64,000 bases of DNA from Acidaminococcus massiliensis (lineage in GTDB: Bacteria; Bacillota; Negativicutes; Acidaminococcales; Acidaminococcaceae): assembly GCF_900095825.1 (NCBI RefSeq), contig NZ_LT608315.1:2471567-2535566 (forward strand), in the 5' to 3' direction. This document shows, one piece after another, positions 27,243 to 37,702 of the stretch. Positions within the stretch are counted from its first letter, which is position 1; every line of letters starts with the position of its first letter. Both the position numbers and the translations under genes were made by a program. The notes under the pieces were generated by a model, which had not been told where the DNA came from, ran no database searches, and saw only the letters and a program-made list of their open reading frames with translations.

Positions 27243-29732
27243 TTACTTCGCTACGATATTCACCAGCCGGCCGGGAACGGCGATGACTTTCATCACTTTT
27301 TTATCCCCGATGGCGGCCTTTACTTCGACCTGTTCCAGGGCCAGGTTCCCCAGGTCCTCTTTGCTGATTTCCGGAGCAGTCATGATCCGAGCCTTGGGCT
27401 TCCCATTTACCTGGATCAATACTTCCACCTCTTCCACCTTGATGGCTTCCGGATCGTAGGTGGGCCAGGTTTCCTTATGGATGCTGGTCTCGCTGCCCAT
27501 GGCGTCATGCCACAGTTCCTCGGTGATGTGAGGAGTGAAAGGAGCCAGCATCAGCAGCAGTTTGGAAATGGCTTCGTACACCAGCCCGGCGTTCACCGGT
27601 TCCGCCTTTTCCCGGTACGCATACAGGGCATTCACCAGTTCCATCAGGGTGGAAATGGCGGTGTTGAAATTGAACCGCTTGTCGATGTCCTCGGTGACCT
27701 TCTTGATGCTCACATGGAGGATGTGGCGCAGTTCTTCGTCTGCTTCGTTCAGGTTGGCCGTATCATAGGAAGTGACCTTCTGGGCCAGTACATCCTTGAA
27801 GTAGTACACGATCCGCCATACCCTGTTCAGGAACCGGAAGGACCCTTCCACACCCTGGTCACTCCATTCCAGTTCCCGTTCCACAGGAGCGGCGAACATG
27901 ATGAAGAGGCGGGCGGTATCGGCCCCGAACTTCCCGACGATTTCTTCCGGAGAGACCACATTCCCCAGGGATTTGGACATCTTGGCCCCATCTTTGATCA
28001 CCATGCCCTGGGTCAGCAGGTTGGTGAAGGGTTCATCCGCTTCCACCAGGCCGGCGTCGTGGAGCACCTTCATGAAGAACCGGGAGTACAGCAGGTGCAG
28101 GATAGCATGTTCGATGCCCCCGATGTACTGATCCACCGGCATCCAATGATTCACAGCCTCTTTGCTGAAGGGAGCCTTGTCATTGTGGGGATCCGCATAG
28201 CGCATGTAGTACCAGGAAGAGCACAGGAAGGTATCCATGGTGTCCAGTTCCCGTTTGGCCGGGCCGCCGCATTTGGGGCAAGTGCAGTTGACGAACTGTT
28301 CACTGGTGGCCAGAGGAGACTTGGCCCCAGCATCGAATTTCACATCCAGGGGCAGCTTCACCGGCAGATCCTTTTCCGGCACCAGCACTTCCCCGCAGTG
28401 CGGGCAGTAGACCACCGGGATGGGGCAGCCCCAATACCGCTGCCGGCTGATCAGCCAATCCCGGAGACGGTAGTTGATCCGCCGTTTCCCCAGGCCCTTT
28501 TCTTCCATATAATCGATGATGGCCTTCATGGCCTTGTGCATTTCCATGCCCGTGAAGGGACCGGCATTCACCAGGACTCCGTCCTTTTCCTCATAGGCAT
28601 CGGTCATTTCTTCCAGCTTCAGTTCCTTGTCCTTGGGCTGCAGGGTCAGGATCTTCTTGATGCCGTATTTGGTAGCAAACAGCCAGTCACGATGATCCCC
28701 GGTAGGTACGCCCATGACGGCGCCGGTGCCGTAATCCACCAGTACATAGTTGGTGATCCAGATCTGGACCTTTTCCCCAGTCAGTGGATGGATGCAGTCC
28801 ACCCCGGTGTACATGCCCAGCTTTTCCGATTCGCTGGAAGTCCGTTCAATATCGGAGGTATTCTTCACTTTGTCGCAGAAGGCTTCCAATTCCGCCTTCC
28901 GGGGATTGTCCTTCAACAGTTCTTCCACCATGGGATGTTCCGGCGGGATGACCACGAAAGTGACCCCATAGATGGTGTCCGGACGGGTGGTATACACGTT
29001 CAGTTTCTTGTGGAGGCTGGGGACCTCGAAGCCGAATTCCAGGCCTTCGCTGCGGCCGATCCAGTTCTTCTGCATGGTCTTGACCCGTTCCGGCCAGCCC
29101 GGCAGTTTTTCCAGGTCATCCAGCAGCTGCTCCGCATAGTCGGTGATCTTGAAGAACCACTGGCTCAGCTGCTTTTTTTCCACCGGCTGGTGGCAGCGCC
29201 AGCATTTGCCGTCTTCCACCTGTTCGTTGGCCAGCACCGTGCCGCAGGTGTCGCACCAGTTGACGGAAGCTTCCTTCTTCACCGCCAGGCCCCGTTTGTA
29301 CATCAGCTCGAAGAACCATTGGGTCCATTTGTAGTAATCTTCTTTGCAGGTGATTACCTTCCGGTCCCAGTCATAGGACAGCCCCAGTTCCTTCAGCTGC
29401 CGGGTCATGTTGGCGATGTTCTCCATGGTCCATTTCGCAGGGGGGATATGGTGTTTGATGGCGGCATTTTCCGCAGGCATGCCGAAAGAGTCGAAGCCCA
29501 TGGGATGGAGCACATTGAAGCCCCGCATGGTCCGGAACCGAGCCACTACATCACCGATGGAATAGTTCCGTACATGGCCCATGTGCAGGTTGCCGGAGGG
29601 ATACGGGAACATTTCCAATACATAGGATTTGGGCCGAGGATCCTCATTGCTGACCTTATAAGTCTGGTTCTCTTCCCAATACTTTTGCCACCGAGCCTCG
29701 ATCTCATGTGGTTCGTACTTTTCCTTAAACAT
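27243..29732 (-). CDS. leuS: Leucyl-tRNA synthetase
   Basis: 829 residues, class I synthetase. HIGH-type motif [14 protein letters not shown] near 41-54, the KMSKS motif [10 protein letters not shown] near 583, the CP1 editing insert (about 220-420) and the WCDTCGTVL / CPKCGG zinc-type cysteines. The start was placed at the second of two close ATGs because GGAGGT abuts the first. The leader of about 100 nt shows no T-box motif. Confidence 0.97.
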   Translation of the reverse strand: MFKEKYEPHEIEARWQKYWEENQTYKVSNEDPRPKSYVLEMFPYPSGNLHMGHVRNYSIGDVVARFRTMRGFNVLHPMGFDSFGMPAENAAIKHHIPPAKWTMENIANMTRQLKELGLSYDWDRKVITCKEDYYKWTQWFFELMYKRGLAVKKEASVNWCDTCGTVLANEQVEDGKCWRCHQPVEKKQLSQWFFKITDYAEQLLDDLEKLPGWPERVKTMQKNWIGRSEGLEFGFEVPSLHKKLNVYTTRPDTIYGVTFVVIPPEHPMVEELLKDNPRKAELEAFCDKVKNTSDIERTSSESEKLGMYTGVDCIHPLTGEKVQIWITNYVLVDYGTGAVMGVPTGDHRDWLFATKYGIKKILTLQPKDKELKLEEMTDAYEEKDGVLVNAGPFTGMEMHKAMKAIIDYMEEKGLGKRRINYRLRDWLISRQRYWGCPIPVVYCPHCGEVLVPEKDLPVKLPLDVKFDAGAKSPLATSEQFVNCTCPKCGGPAKRELDTMDTFLCSSWYYMRYADPHNDKAPFSKEAVNHWMPVDQYIGGIEHAILHLLYSRFFMKVLHDAGLVEADEPFTNLLTQGMVIKDGAKMSKSLGNVVSPEEIVGKFGADTARLFIMFAAPVERELEWSDQGVEGSFRFLNRVWRIVYYFKDVLAQKVTSYDTANLNEADEELRHILHVSIKKVTEDIDKRFNFNTAISTLMELVNALYAYREKAEPVNAGLVYEAISKLLLMLAPFTPHITEELWHDAMGSETSIHKETWPTYDPEAIKVEEVEVLIQVNGKPKARIMTAPEISKEDLGNLALEQVEVKAAIGDKKVMKVIAVPGRLVNIVAK

Positions 29733-29838
29733 GAACATACCTCCTAAAAAGAAAACCCCTCTGAAACACCTTGCATAAGTTCCCTGGATTCAGTAACATA
29801 TGAGTATTACAGTGGTTTTTATCATGTGCAATAGATTC

Positions 29839-29867
29839 ATTATATATTTCGCGTCTCATAAAGTCAA
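29839..29867 (-). promoter_or_regulatory. Promoter of leuS
   Basis: TTGACT and TATAAT are separated by 17 nt on the minus strand, about 105 nt before the ATG. Confidence 0.75.
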
Positions 29868-29887
29868 CGCAGGAAGGAGTGGGAACT

Positions 29888-30589
29888 ATGGCGATCTATG
29901 CCATGGGAGATTTGCATTTTTCCGGAGAACCGCCCACCAAACCCATGGAAGTGTTTGGACCCCAGTGGCTGGGCCACCGGGAAAAAGTCATCCAATATTG
30001 GAAAGGAACCGTCAAAGAGGGGGATACCGTCCTCCTGGTGGGAGATACCTCCTGGTCCATGGACCTGCCGGATGCGGTGGAAAAGGACCTAGGTGTCCTG
30101 GCCGCCCTGCCGGGAGATCTGGTGATCCTCAAAGGGAACCATGACTATTGGTGGTCTTCCCTCACCAAGATGCAGCAGGCTCTCCCCCCCAAGGTCCATT
30201 TTCTCCACAACACTTTTTATTTGAAAGGAGATGTGGCCCTATGCGGAACCCGGGGCTGGAATCTGCCCAGCATGCCCGGTTTCGGAGACCATGACCGGCT
30301 GATCTACCAGCGGGAATGCCAGCGCCTGGAACGGAGCCTGGCAGAAGCCCGGGAAGCCGGAGCCAAGCATCTCATCGCCGCCCTCCACTACCCGCCTTTG
30401 TACAAACCAGATGAAGTCACAGGCTTTACGGAACTGTGCCGGGAATATCAGGTAGAACAGTGTATCTACGGCCATGTCCACGGGGACGCTGCCCATTTCC
30501 TGAACCTGTTCCAAGGCGTCCAGGATGGCACCCGCTACCGGCTGGTGGCAGCAGATTACGTGAAATTCCACCTGGTGAAGATTTTATAG
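29888..30589 (+). CDS. Calcineurin-like metallophosphoesterase
   Basis: 233 residues. All five metal motifs are visible: GDLH at 8-11, GDTSW near 53, GNHD near 87, HYPP near 160 and GHVHG near 195. Cytoplasmic, no signal peptide. Substrate unknown. AAGGAG is 8 nt before the ATG; a GTG three codons upstream is less well placed. 16 bp before lgt, probably one transcript. Confidence 0.9.
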   Translation: MAIYAMGDLHFSGEPPTKPMEVFGPQWLGHREKVIQYWKGTVKEGDTVLLVGDTSWSMDLPDAVEKDLGVLAALPGDLVILKGNHDYWWSSLTKMQQALPPKVHFLHNTFYLKGDVALCGTRGWNLPSMPGFGDHDRLIYQRECQRLERSLAEAREAGAKHLIAALHYPPLYKPDEVTGFTELCREYQVEQCIYGHVHGDAAHFLNLFQGVQDGTRYRLVAADYVKFHLVKIL

Positions 30590-30605
30590 ACAGAAAGGAA
30601 CCATC

Positions 30606-31385
30606 GTGCATCAGTATCTTTTTTTCATTGGAAATTTTCCCATCCGCATGTACGGCCTCATGCTCTGCACCGCCATTTTCATGGCCACGGCCACGGCTTA
30701 TTTCCTGGCCTGGCGGGACGGCCGGGGCTGGGAAAAGTACTTGCCGGACATCGGTATCTACGGCGGCTTCTGCGGGCTCATCGGCGCCCGGCTCTGGGAT
30801 GTGTTCTTCTTTGACTGGGGATACTACAGTGATCATCTGCTGGAAATCCCCTACGTATGGCAGGGAGGCATGGCCATCCAGGGAGGCATCCTGGGAGGCG
30901 TCCTGGGAGGAGCCGTCTACTGCTGGCGGCACAAGGTGGACTGGATCGATATGCTGGACGTGATCTGCCCCTCTCTTTTCATCGGCCAGAGCATCGGCCG
31001 GATGGCCAATCTGCTGAACGGAGATGCCTTCGGGGCCCCTACGGGAGGTGATTTCGGCATCCTGTACCCGGCTGGCACCCTGGCCCGGAACACCTACGGG
31101 GCGGTACCCCTTTGGCCGGCAGAAGTCTGGGAAGGACAGATCGACGTGATCCTTTTTGCCCTGCTGCTGCTGTTCCAGACTACCCGGCCAAAAAAAGGTC
31201 AGCCCTGCTGTCTGTATGTAATGCTTTACAGCCTGCTCCGCTTCTTCCTGGAATTTCTCCGGGGAGACTATGTGGAGCCCATGCTGTGGGGACTCAAAAG
31301 CGCCCAGGTCACTGCCTTGGTGTCCTTTTGCATAGCCCTGCTCCTCTTTGTGTGGGCGGGGATGAGAAAAAAAACGGCAGCCTGA
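30606..31385 (+). CDS. lgt: Prolipoprotein diacylglyceryl transferase
   Basis: 259 residues, about seven transmembrane helices. Transfers diacylglycerol to the lipobox cysteine. Family signatures: GGMAIQGGILGG, GQSIGRMANLLNGDAFG (near 128-145) and a C-terminal LRFFLEFLRGD. GTG start after AAAGGA. Followed by a terminator and a dispersed palindrome. Confidence 0.94.
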   Translation: MHQYLFFIGNFPIRMYGLMLCTAIFMATATAYFLAWRDGRGWEKYLPDIGIYGGFCGLIGARLWDVFFFDWGYYSDHLLEIPYVWQGGMAIQGGILGGVLGGAVYCWRHKVDWIDMLDVICPSLFIGQSIGRMANLLNGDAFGAPTGGDFGILYPAGTLARNTYGAVPLWPAEVWEGQIDVILFALLLLFQTTRPKKGQPCCLYVMLYSLLRFFLEFLRGDYVEPMLWGLKSAQVTALVSFCIALLLFVWAGMRKKTAA

Positions 31386-31402
31386 CAGGCAGCCGTTTTT
31401 TT
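31371..31402 (+). terminator. Terminator of lgt
   Basis: CGGCaGCC and GGCaGCCG around a 5-nt loop overlapping the stop codon, followed by T7. Confidence 0.8.
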
Positions 31403-31410
31403 CTCAGTAT

Positions 31411-31561
31411 GACGTCAGACCGGCCCTCCGGGCCTTTCAGACACGGCCCAAGAGGCCTTCAGCCATCAGCTTAGTACGACTAAGATCCACGTCCAATCTT
31501 TTTATCGCCAAACAAGCTGACATCTGACTTCTGAAAGGCCCGCAAGGGCCGATCTGACGTC
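31411..31561. repeat. Dispersed intergenic palindromic element, copy 3
   Basis: Outer arms GACGTCAGACCGGCCCT and its mirror near 31545-31561. The interior differs from copies 1 and 2 but is almost identical to copy 4 at 37.55 kb. Lies between the convergent lgt and hydratase genes. Confidence 0.85.
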
Positions 31562-31568
31562 TTTTATT

Positions 31569-33845
31569 TCATTTCTTCCGATTGTAATTGATCAAGCAGC
31601 CGGCCTTGATGATTTCTTTTTCTTCCTGGGTCAGGGGTTTGATATAGAGAGCCAGTTCCACAGGGCCCTGTTCCTTCAGTACCCAGGCCCGGATCTGGTC
31701 CAGATCCCCTTCCAGGGCTTCCCGGATCCCCGGCACATAGATCCAGTCTCCTACGCCAAATCCTGTAGGTTCTCCCTTCAGATGGAAGGGCAGCATCCCC
31801 CAGTTGATCACATTGCTCCGGTACCGCTTGGTGGCGTAATCCTGGGTGATGTTGGCAAGGCCCCCGATGACCCGCTGGCAGCTGGCCGCCTGTTCCCGGG
31901 CAGAACCATCCCCCGGACGGGTTGCATAGACCAGAGAGCCGATTTCCGTATTGGCCAGAGAGGCCTCTCCCGGCAGACCCTGCATCTGAGCAAAGACCTT
32001 TTCCAATTCCGGCAGCTCCCTACCTGCTTCCCGAGCCAGTTCCAGTTCCTTCACTGCCTTGGTCCGGCCCACATATTCCGGATCCCGGCGGGAGAGAGTG
32101 AATTCTGCCAGCCCCAGAGGATTGGATCGGTAAGAAGAGGTCTCCCCGGAAGGGATCAATTCGTCAGTGGTGGTCACCGGGTCCAGGATCTTGGAGCACA
32201 CCTGGAGCAGCACATTTTCACCCAGTTCCGGCATTTCCGGCCAGTCCTTGATATTGGGGCCGTAGAACAGCTTCTGTTCCGGTTCCGGTTTGCCGAATCC
32301 GTTGTAGACCCGTGCTTTGTAGGCACTGTCGTCGAAATGGTACGCAGGTACCTTGCCGAAGACCTCGCCATATTCCTCGGCAGAAGTCAGCCGTCCATTG
32401 TTGGCAGCCGTGGCCGCAATGCTCCGGGCATCCATGAGCGCCACAGCGGACATCTGCCCCTGCCCCGGTTTAGACCCTTCCCGGTTGGGGAAATTCCGGG
32501 TATTGTGCCGGATGGAAAGACCGTTGTTGTTAGGGGTATCCCCTGCCCCGAAGCAGGGTCCGCAGAAAGCGGTCTTCACCACTGCGCCGGCGGTCATCAG
32601 ATCTCCCAGCACGCCTTTTTTCATCAGATCCATATACACTGGCAGGGAGGAAGGATACACATTCAGGGCAAATTCTCCGGAGCCGATGGCTTTCCCCCGC
32701 AGGAGATTGGCCGCTTCCACTACATTGGAGTAATTTCCTCCGGAACAGCCTCCGATGACTCCCTGCTGGACCTGGAGCTTCCCATCCCGGATCTTGTCAG
32801 TGAGGGTATAGGGAGCCCGTCCCTGGGACACTTCTTCCGCTTTCTTTTCCGTTTCTCGGAGGATGTCTTCCAGGTTGGCGTTCAGTTCGTCGATGGTGTA
32901 GGCGTTGGAAGGATGGAAAGGCAGGGCAATCATGGGCTTCACCTGGGACAGGTCTACCTGGATGCAGCCATCATAATAGGCCGCTTCTCCCGGGTTCAGT
33001 TCCCGGTAATCGGCTTCCCGGCCGTGTTCCTTCAGGAAAGCCTGGGTATCCTCATCGGTCCGCCAAATGGAAGACAGGCAGGTGGTTTCCGTGGTCATCA
33101 CATCCACTGCATTCCGATAGTCCGTGGACATAGTGGAGACCCCAGGACCCACGAATTCCATGACTTTGTTCTTCACATAGCCGTTCTTGAACACCGCCCG
33201 GCACAGGGCCAGGGCAATATCCTGGGGCCCTACCCAGGGCTGGGGCCGTCCGGTCAGGTATACAGCCACCACTTCCGGGTATTCCGTATCCCAGGTATCT
33301 CCCAGAATCTGTTTGTCCAGTTCCCCGCCCCCTTCGCCTACGGCCAGGGTCCCCAGAGCCCCGTACCGGGTATGGGAGTCGGAGCCCAGGATCATCTTCC
33401 CGCAGCCGGCGTGCATTTCCCGCATGTACTGGTGGATCACGGCCACATGGGGCGGTACGAAGATGCCCCCGTATTTCTGGGCGGCGGTGAGGCCGAAGAG
33501 ATGGTCGTCCTCATTGATGGTCCCTCCTACGGCACACAGGGAATTGTGGCAGCAGGTGAGCACATAGGGCATGGGGAAATGGTCCATGCCGGAAGCCCGG
33601 GCAGTCTGGATGATCCCTACATAGGTCAAATCATGGGAAGTCAGGGCATCATAGCGGATCTTCAGATGGTTCGGGGACCCGCTCACATTGTGGGCCTGGA
33701 GGATGCTCCAAGCAATGGTCCCCTTCCGGCCATCTTCCTTATCCAGTTTCCGGCCCAATTTCTGTTCCGCCAAGGCCTTGTTTTCTTCCGGGATCAGATC
33801 CCGGCCGTTCAGCAGATAAGCACCTTTTTTAAACAATTGGATCAT
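31569..33845 (-). CDS. Aconitase-family hydratase
   Basis: 758 residues of the aconitase superfamily. The three [4Fe-4S] ligand cysteines are in [10 protein letters not shown] (near 367) and FCGPCFGAG (near 429-432). [11 protein letters not shown] is the substrate-binding block, and the swivel domain (NWGMLPF) is at the C-terminus. Next to a MatC-type carrier and a PrpF isomerase, it most likely hydrates cis-aconitate to isocitrate or citrate during aconitate breakdown (inference). The ATG is 6 nt after GAGGTG; a GTG three codons earlier is less well placed. Last gene of the three-gene operon. Confidence 0.9.
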   Translation of the reverse strand: MIQLFKKGAYLLNGRDLIPEENKALAEQKLGRKLDKEDGRKGTIAWSILQAHNVSGSPNHLKIRYDALTSHDLTYVGIIQTARASGMDHFPMPYVLTCCHNSLCAVGGTINEDDHLFGLTAAQKYGGIFVPPHVAVIHQYMREMHAGCGKMILGSDSHTRYGALGTLAVGEGGGELDKQILGDTWDTEYPEVVAVYLTGRPQPWVGPQDIALALCRAVFKNGYVKNKVMEFVGPGVSTMSTDYRNAVDVMTTETTCLSSIWRTDEDTQAFLKEHGREADYRELNPGEAAYYDGCIQVDLSQVKPMIALPFHPSNAYTIDELNANLEDILRETEKKAEEVSQGRAPYTLTDKIRDGKLQVQQGVIGGCSGGNYSNVVEAANLLRGKAIGSGEFALNVYPSSLPVYMDLMKKGVLGDLMTAGAVVKTAFCGPCFGAGDTPNNNGLSIRHNTRNFPNREGSKPGQGQMSAVALMDARSIAATAANNGRLTSAEEYGEVFGKVPAYHFDDSAYKARVYNGFGKPEPEQKLFYGPNIKDWPEMPELGENVLLQVCSKILDPVTTTDELIPSGETSSYRSNPLGLAEFTLSRRDPEYVGRTKAVKELELAREAGRELPELEKVFAQMQGLPGEASLANTEIGSLVYATRPGDGSAREQAASCQRVIGGLANITQDYATKRYRSNVINWGMLPFHLKGEPTGFGVGDWIYVPGIREALEGDLDQIRAWVLKEQGPVELALYIKPLTQEEKEIIKAGCLINYNRKK

Positions 33846-33866
33846 TTCATTCACCTCATTGAAAAA

Positions 33867-35132
33867 TTACTGGAACAGTCCGCCCAGATTGAATACGTGG
33901 AGAGCCGCCATGAGCACATTGACCCCCACATTGGCCACGCTGAGCAGGAAAAGGGTCCGGAACATGGTGTTCATTTCATAGATGGTGGTTTCTTTGGCCG
34001 CCGAGTAAGAGGACATGATGATGGCTCCACCGGTAGAAAGCGGGCTGATGGCCGCTGCAAAGGAAGTGGCGGTGATGGCGGAAATCAGTTCCACATAGCC
34101 GACGCTGCCTCCAAAATTCCCGGTAATCTGATGAGCAATGGGATACAGGGCCGGCATCACCACGCCAGTGGTGGAGCTGACCCAGGACAGGATCCCGGAA
34201 GTAGCAGCCATGATGGGCACAGCCGTGGATGCGGTCATGAAAGAAGCCAGGAAATCAGATACCAGTTTGATGCCCCCCAGTTTGGTGATCACGCTGACCA
34301 GCATCCCCACCCCGCAAATCAGCATCAAGGTGCCCCAAGGGATCTGCCGGATGGCTTGTTTTTCGTCAGCGCATTTCAGGAGGATCAGCACGGCAGCCGC
34401 TACGAAAGCGAAAAGCCCCGTATCCATCTTGAAGCCGATGCAGAAGATGACCATCACGGCGATGGCTGCCATGGTGATTTTTTGTTCCCGGTTGAAGGCA
34501 GGGATATCCGACAGTTTCAGGGGATTGTCCCCGTTCACCTTGTACCCTTTGTACAGCAGATAGACAACCACCGTGAACACAAAGCCGGACAGCAGGGTGG
34601 TCAGGAACAGATGGAGGCCGAAGCCGTCGATGCCATAGGGTTCCGAAAGGTTCCGGGCCAGGATCCCGGTCAGGGACAGAGGGGACGCACAGCCGGCGTT
34701 GGCCCCTAGTTTGGCATAGAGGGCTGTGGCCATGGGGTTGATTTTCAGCTCAAAGGCCAGGTACACGGCGAAGGTGGTCATCAGGATCCCAGCGGCAATG
34801 TGTCCGGGACCGATGGCTGAAATGAACGCACTGAGTACAAACATCAGGATGGGGATCAGATAGGTCCGTTTCCCCACCAGGGCCACCACTTTTTTGGAAA
34901 ACAGGTCCAGGGTGCCGTTGGCGGAAGCCATCCCGAATAGAAAGGTAACACCCACCAAGGTCACGAACATGGAACTGGAAAACCCGCCCACGATGGTCTT
35001 TACAGGGACCCCTCCCGCCATGCCCAGCAGAAAGGCAGCCCCTACAGAGAAAAATCCGATGTTGATTTTTTTGATGAACCCTACGGCGACCACCAGGGCC
35101 AATACCAGCAGGGAAATGACACTAAAATCCAT
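33867..35132 (-). CDS. MatC/SLC13-type dicarboxylate or tricarboxylate carrier
   Basis: 421 residues, about eleven hydrophobic helices. The N-terminal MatC-like domain (LLGMAGGVPVKTIVGGF) and GANAGCASPLSLTG with the matching SPLSTGGAIIMSS in the second half resemble the ion-transporter/SLC13 duplicated loops. From context it probably imports aconitate (inference). The start chosen is 6 nt after GGAGA. It lies 21 bp before the hydratase and 21 bp after prpF. Confidence 0.85.
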   Translation of the reverse strand: MDFSVISLLVLALVVAVGFIKKINIGFFSVGAAFLLGMAGGVPVKTIVGGFSSSMFVTLVGVTFLFGMASANGTLDLFSKKVVALVGKRTYLIPILMFVLSAFISAIGPGHIAAGILMTTFAVYLAFELKINPMATALYAKLGANAGCASPLSLTGILARNLSEPYGIDGFGLHLFLTTLLSGFVFTVVVYLLYKGYKVNGDNPLKLSDIPAFNREQKITMAAIAVMVIFCIGFKMDTGLFAFVAAAVLILLKCADEKQAIRQIPWGTLMLICGVGMLVSVITKLGGIKLVSDFLASFMTASTAVPIMAATSGILSWVSSTTGVVMPALYPIAHQITGNFGGSVGYVELISAITATSFAAAISPLSTGGAIIMSSYSAAKETTIYEMNTMFRTLFLLSVANVGVNVLMAALHVFNLGGLFQ

Positions 35133-35153
35133 AACCATTCTCCTTTTTCTGAA

Positions 35154-36296
35154 TCAGACTCGTACCCGAGCCAAGCCTTCCAACAACAGGTTGGCCGTCC
35201 GGTAGCCGAAGGTATCCACGATTTCCGGCACGGGTCCATTTTCCTTCCAGTCTACGCCGCAGGGCAGGATGCCTCCGGGATGGCCGATCCGGATGTTCTT
35301 CAGGTCTCCATCCGGACGGAATACCCGTTGGACCAGAGTGCCGGGGACCGCTGCAGCTGCTGCGGTGCACATAGCTCCTGTCATGGCATAGCTGGGGTGG
35401 GCCTTCTGCATGGACATCATACGAGCCGTCAGATCCACTTGATCCTTCCGGACGGTTTCCCCAGCAGAAGTGGTGTAATCTGCCGACGGTGCCACCAGGG
35501 TCATCTTGGGCAGGCCCGGTGTCACCCAGGCTGCTTCTTCCGATTTTTCACAGAGTCCCAGTTTCACCGCCGCCAGCCCCCGGATGGTTTCCAGCAGCCG
35601 GAGCAGTTCCGGATTCCCGTTGATGGCATCGGGCAGTTCCGTCCCGGCAAGGCCCAGATCGGAAGCCCGGACGAATACCAGAGGGTTGGCCGCGTCCACC
35701 AGGGACACTTCCAGGCTTCCTTTTCCTGGTACTTCCAGCACATCCACCGGATTCCCAGTGGGCAGCAGGCCCTTCCCCAAAGTCCCAGCCGGTTCTACGA
35801 ACTTCAGTTTCAAAGGAGCTGCTGTCCCAGGCACTCCCGCGATCCGGAAATCTCCGTCATACTGGACCTGTCCGTCACGGGTGGGAACTTCTTCCTGGAT
35901 CACCTTGCCGGTGTTGGTATTGTAGATCCGCACCAGGGTGGTGCCTTCCAGAGCCGGCACCAATTTCTTTTCAATGGCAAAGGGCCCTACCCCGGAAGAA
36001 ATGTTGCCGCAGTTCCCTCCATAGCTGACCACAGCCTTGTCCACGGAAACTTGGGCAAACGTGTAATCTACATCCGCGTCAGGCCGGTCCGATTTCCGGA
36101 GGATGGCCACCTTGCTGGTCACCGACTGGCTGCCTCCCAATCCGTCGATCTGCTTTTTGTCCGGACTTCCCATGAGCCGAAGCAGCAGAGCATCCCACTG
36201 TTTCCGGTTGGCCGGAAGATCTTTTTCCAGCAGGTAGACCCCTTTGCTGGTCCCTCCCCGCAGCAGTGTCACTGGCAGTTTATATACTTTCTCCAT
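35154..36296 (-). CDS. PrpF-family isomerase (aconitate / methylaconitate delta-isomerase type)
   Basis: 380 residues, two diaminopimelate epimerase-like lobes. The catalytic-type cysteine lies in SYGGNCGNISSG (C96), LLRGGTSKG is at 11-19 and HPGGILP near the end. Family members move the double bond of aconitate or 2-methylaconitate; with an aconitase-like hydratase and no 2-methylcitrate genes nearby, trans/cis-aconitate isomerisation is the best guess. First gene of the operon, GGAGG 8 nt upstream. Confidence 0.88.
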   Translation of the reverse strand: MEKVYKLPVTLLRGGTSKGVYLLEKDLPANRKQWDALLLRLMGSPDKKQIDGLGGSQSVTSKVAILRKSDRPDADVDYTFAQVSVDKAVVSYGGNCGNISSGVGPFAIEKKLVPALEGTTLVRIYNTNTGKVIQEEVPTRDGQVQYDGDFRIAGVPGTAAPLKLKFVEPAGTLGKGLLPTGNPVDVLEVPGKGSLEVSLVDAANPLVFVRASDLGLAGTELPDAINGNPELLRLLETIRGLAAVKLGLCEKSEEAAWVTPGLPKMTLVAPSADYTTSAGETVRKDQVDLTARMMSMQKAHPSYAMTGAMCTAAAAAVPGTLVQRVFRPDGDLKNIRIGHPGGILPCGVDWKENGPVPEIVDTFGYRTANLLLEGLARVRV

Positions 36297-36631
36297 ATTC
36301 TGTACCTCCCTGACTTCCTGAGCACCGTTCTTTTGTTGACTCTATGGTAGCAGAATTTTCAGAATGGGTTAAATTCATCTTTTTATAGTTTATTATGAAT
36401 TTCATTCATGATATGGAGCAAGATATACTTCTTTGAGGAAGATTTCTGAACAGTTTCTTTTTGGGAAACAGCCCTTTTGTCACTTTTTTACGGTTCTTTT
36501 CCATCTCTTCCAAGAAAAGAAGGAAATTTTCATTTTTTCAGTGTAATAAAAGCAATTCATTGTTTTTATATTTACTATGGTTTTTAGGAATGGTTTGGGA
36601 TATAATCGAAGAAAAAACCAAGGAGGATGCT
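36297..36631. promoter_or_regulatory. Divergent control region of the aconitate operon and its LysR gene
   Basis: A 335-bp AT-rich gap with no gene. It contains the palindrome at 36395-36409 and a TATAAT at 36601-36606 just before the regulator. No clear -35 was found on the prpF side, which would fit an activator-dependent promoter. Confidence 0.6.
36395..36409. promoter_or_regulatory. Candidate LysR operator
   Basis: A perfect interrupted palindrome ATGAAT-ttc-ATTCAT that contains the T-N11-A pattern bound by LysR-type regulators, about 100 bp upstream of prpF. Confidence 0.55.
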
Positions 36632-37540
36632 ATGGACTTCAAAGAACTGAATTATGTATTGGCCATTGCCCGGCATCAGAATATCACCAAAGCCGCAGAA
36701 GCCCTCCATCTTACCCAGCCCACTCTGTCCAAATTCCTGAAAGCCCTGGAAACAGAACTGCACCAGCCCCTGTTCCAGCGCCTGGGAAACAAGTACCAGC
36801 CCACTTACGCCGGTGAACGGTACCTCCAGCGGGCTCGGGAAATCCTAGAGGCCAAACGGGCCCTGGACCAGGAGATGGGAGATATCATCAAAAACAACGA
36901 AGGCTATCTGAAGATCGGTTTCCCCACCATGCGGGGCACCTATATGCTGCCCATCACCCTGCCCATTTTCCATGAGCGGTATCCCAATGTGCGGATCGAT
37001 GTCCACGAAGCCAATTCAGAACACCTGGTCCGGCTGCTCCTGGATGGAGACATCGATCTGGCATTCTTCAACTATCTGGATCCGGAACCGGGACTGGCCA
37101 CCACGGTGATCAGCCGGGAAGAAGTGGTGCTGGTGATGACCAAAGACAGCGAATTCACCCGGTACGGCCGGAAGAAGAAGGACTGCCGGTATCCCCATAT
37201 GGATCTCCGGCTCCTGAAGGACCAGGGATTCATCGTCCAGAACTCCAGCCAGCGGACCCGTCAGGTGGTGGACCGTCTGTTCCGGCAGCAGCATCTGGAA
37301 CCCCGGATCATCCTGGAAACCAAGAACATCCAGGCGGAAGCGGAGCTGGCGGCCCGGGGCTATGGATTCACCTTCATTACCGAAACCCATCTGAAGTACA
37401 TTCCGGACCGGAGCCAGCTGGCCCTGTTTTCCGTAGGCAGCCCCAACACCACCGTCACCTTTGTAGCCGCCTACCGGAAGAATGGCTATCTCCCCTTCCA
37501 CGCCCAGGAATATATCAAGATTGTGAAGGAGTTTACGTAA
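36632..37540 (+). CDS. LysR-family transcriptional regulator
   Basis: 302 residues. N-terminal winged helix (ITKAAEALHLTQPTLSKFLKAL at about 18-40) and a periplasmic-binding-like effector domain (GYLKIGFP to the C-terminus). AAGGAGGA is 5 nt before the ATG; an in-frame extension upstream has no site and low coding character. Divergent from the aconitate operon, so it probably activates it in response to aconitate or a relative (inference). Confidence 0.92.
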   Translation: MDFKELNYVLAIARHQNITKAAEALHLTQPTLSKFLKALETELHQPLFQRLGNKYQPTYAGERYLQRAREILEAKRALDQEMGDIIKNNEGYLKIGFPTMRGTYMLPITLPIFHERYPNVRIDVHEANSEHLVRLLLDGDIDLAFFNYLDPEPGLATTVISREEVVLVMTKDSEFTRYGRKKKDCRYPHMDLRLLKDQGFIVQNSSQRTRQVVDRLFRQQHLEPRIILETKNIQAEAELAARGYGFTFITETHLKYIPDRSQLALFSVGSPNTTVTFVAAYRKNGYLPFHAQEYIKIVKEFT

Positions 37541-37544
37541 GAAA

Positions 37545-37694
37545 GACGTCAGACCGGCCCTCCAGGCCTTTCAGACACGGCCCAAGGGGCCTTCAGCCAT
37601 CAGCTTTGTACGACTAAGATCCACGTCCGATCTTTTTATCGCCAAACAAGCTGACATCTGACTTCTGAAAGGCCCGCAAGGGCCGGTCTGATAT
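37545..37694. repeat. Dispersed intergenic palindromic element, copy 4
   Basis: Near-identical to copy 3 through the interior (CATCAGCTTTGTACGACTAA and following). Sits between the convergent LysR and ADP-ribosylglycohydrolase genes. Confidence 0.85.
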
Positions 37695-37702
37695 CTTTTA
37701 TT

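Noticed and set aside
27189-29747. An 852-codon plus-strand open frame
   Set aside because: Antisense shadow of leuS.
29733-29838. T-box leader for leuS
   Set aside because: The leader lacks the T-box antiterminator sequence and a specifier stem; only a plain promoter and RBS are seen.
31782-34709. A 975-codon plus-strand open frame
   Set aside because: Antisense to the hydratase and carrier genes, which have full family motifs on the minus strand.
36461-36631. N-terminal extension of the LysR gene
   Set aside because: No RBS, a Phe/Ser/Lys-rich non-family sequence from AT-rich promoter DNA; AAGGAGGA fixes the start at 36632.
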